From Microscilla marina ATCC 23134 (lineage in GTDB: Bacteria > Bacteroidota > Bacteroidia > Cytophagales > Microscillaceae): a stretch of DNA of 64,000 nt. The stretch covers positions 124,001-188,000 of the forward strand of contig NZ_AAWS01000010.1 of assembly GCF_000169175.1 (NCBI RefSeq), in the 5' to 3' direction. Positions 63,788-64,000 of the stretch are shown here, piece after piece. Under the pieces are notes generated by a model. The model did no database searches and had not been told where the DNA came from. It was given only the letters and a program-made list of their open reading frames with translations. The first letter of the stretch is position 1, and every line of letters starts with the position of its first letter. Position numbers and translations under genes: made by a program.

Positions 63788-64000
63788 ATGAAGAAACTCG
63801 TCCTTTTGTTTTGTGCTTTGTGGGTGGGCGCTCACCAAAAAACTTGTGCTCAGCAAGTGGTAAGAGTAGCCTCCCACGTGGAGCTTTACCACGTAAAAGC
63901 TTTTGTAGATGCTCAGGGAAATTTGCCTAAAACCATTCAAATAGATACTCAGAGAAGATACTCTCCAGACCGGGCGTATTATATTGAAAGTAAAGCGAGG
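63788..64000 (+). CDS. exported protein (3' partial)
   Basis: Starts 5 bases after the metallopeptidase-like gene, ATG 63788, and runs out of the window. A signal peptide (MKKLVLLFCALWVGAH...) is followed by a beta-rich start (VVRVASHVELYHVKAFVDAQ). The 71 visible residues show no known family. The tight spacing makes it part of the same operon, perhaps an inhibitor or a processing partner (inference). Confidence 0.7.
   Translation, partial: MKKLVLLFCALWVGAHQKTCAQQVVRVASHVELYHVKAFVDAQGNLPKTIQIDTQRRYSPDRAYYIESKAR

Overview
The window looks like chromosome of a low-GC, gliding marine Bacteroidota, most like the Microscilla/Cytophagia group. The grounds are gldH beside ricT, several small PorT-type outer-membrane barrels, a menaquinone-type methyltransferase, many SpoIIE-type phosphatases on 7TM-DISM/HAMP/PAS sensors, and a near absence of Shine-Dalgarno sites. 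This placement rests on gene families only; no search was run. I saw no rRNA, tRNA or CRISPR array.

Layout. 1-7.1 kb: a sensor phosphatase, a SiaB-type kinase and a SiaC-type phosphoprotein (a partner-switching set), then a large ABCG-like transporter with a TerB-like N-terminus. 7.2-10.8 kb: three tandem paralogous exported proteins and a small exported protein. 10.9-17.9 kb: housekeeping genes (esterase, SDR, outer-membrane barrel plus menG, a second SiaC, Nif3-like, zinc-ribbon coiled coil, polysaccharide deacetylase). 18-24 kb: a 7TM-DISM phosphatase, an AraC-type regulator, a PLP decarboxylase, a signal peptidase I with a probable catalytic substitution, and a PH-domain protein. 24.5-34.5 kb: an exported unknown, a 47-residue small gene, queG, batD, YhhN, an LRR protein, an internally duplicated unknown, and an isolated nuoI-nuoJ pair whose NuoI carries a long repetitive tail. 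34.7-44.1 kb: methionine aminotransferase and omega-amidase, barrels, a LON-domain protein, gldH-ricT, galM, an AAA ATPase. 44.1-56.7 kb: a 1.6 kb repeat-rich spacer, DinB, a third SpoIIE phosphatase, manC, recQ, purD and two membrane proteins.

56.7-64 kb is the accessory part and the most interesting. It holds a minus-strand family of short peptides (four intact, one truncated). Each has a double-glycine leader ending in MQQIKGG, then NCC, an acidic stretch and a five-proline run, as in ribosomally made, exported and possibly modified natural-product precursors. They form two promoter-plus-two-gene units, apparently from a segmental duplication. A TPR/helix-turn-helix membrane protein is transcribed divergently. 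Most of this lies between two inverted repeat blocks about 5.2 kb apart. The same stretch has a frameshifted C-rich gene and a 21/42-bp minisatellite. The window ends in a HELKH metallopeptidase-like protein with an exported partner.

Another theme is signalling by protein dephosphorylation: three SpoIIE-family phosphatases, one SiaB-like kinase and two SiaC-like proteins, with no diguanylate cyclase in view. Intergenic DNA is rich in short dispersed hairpin repeats.
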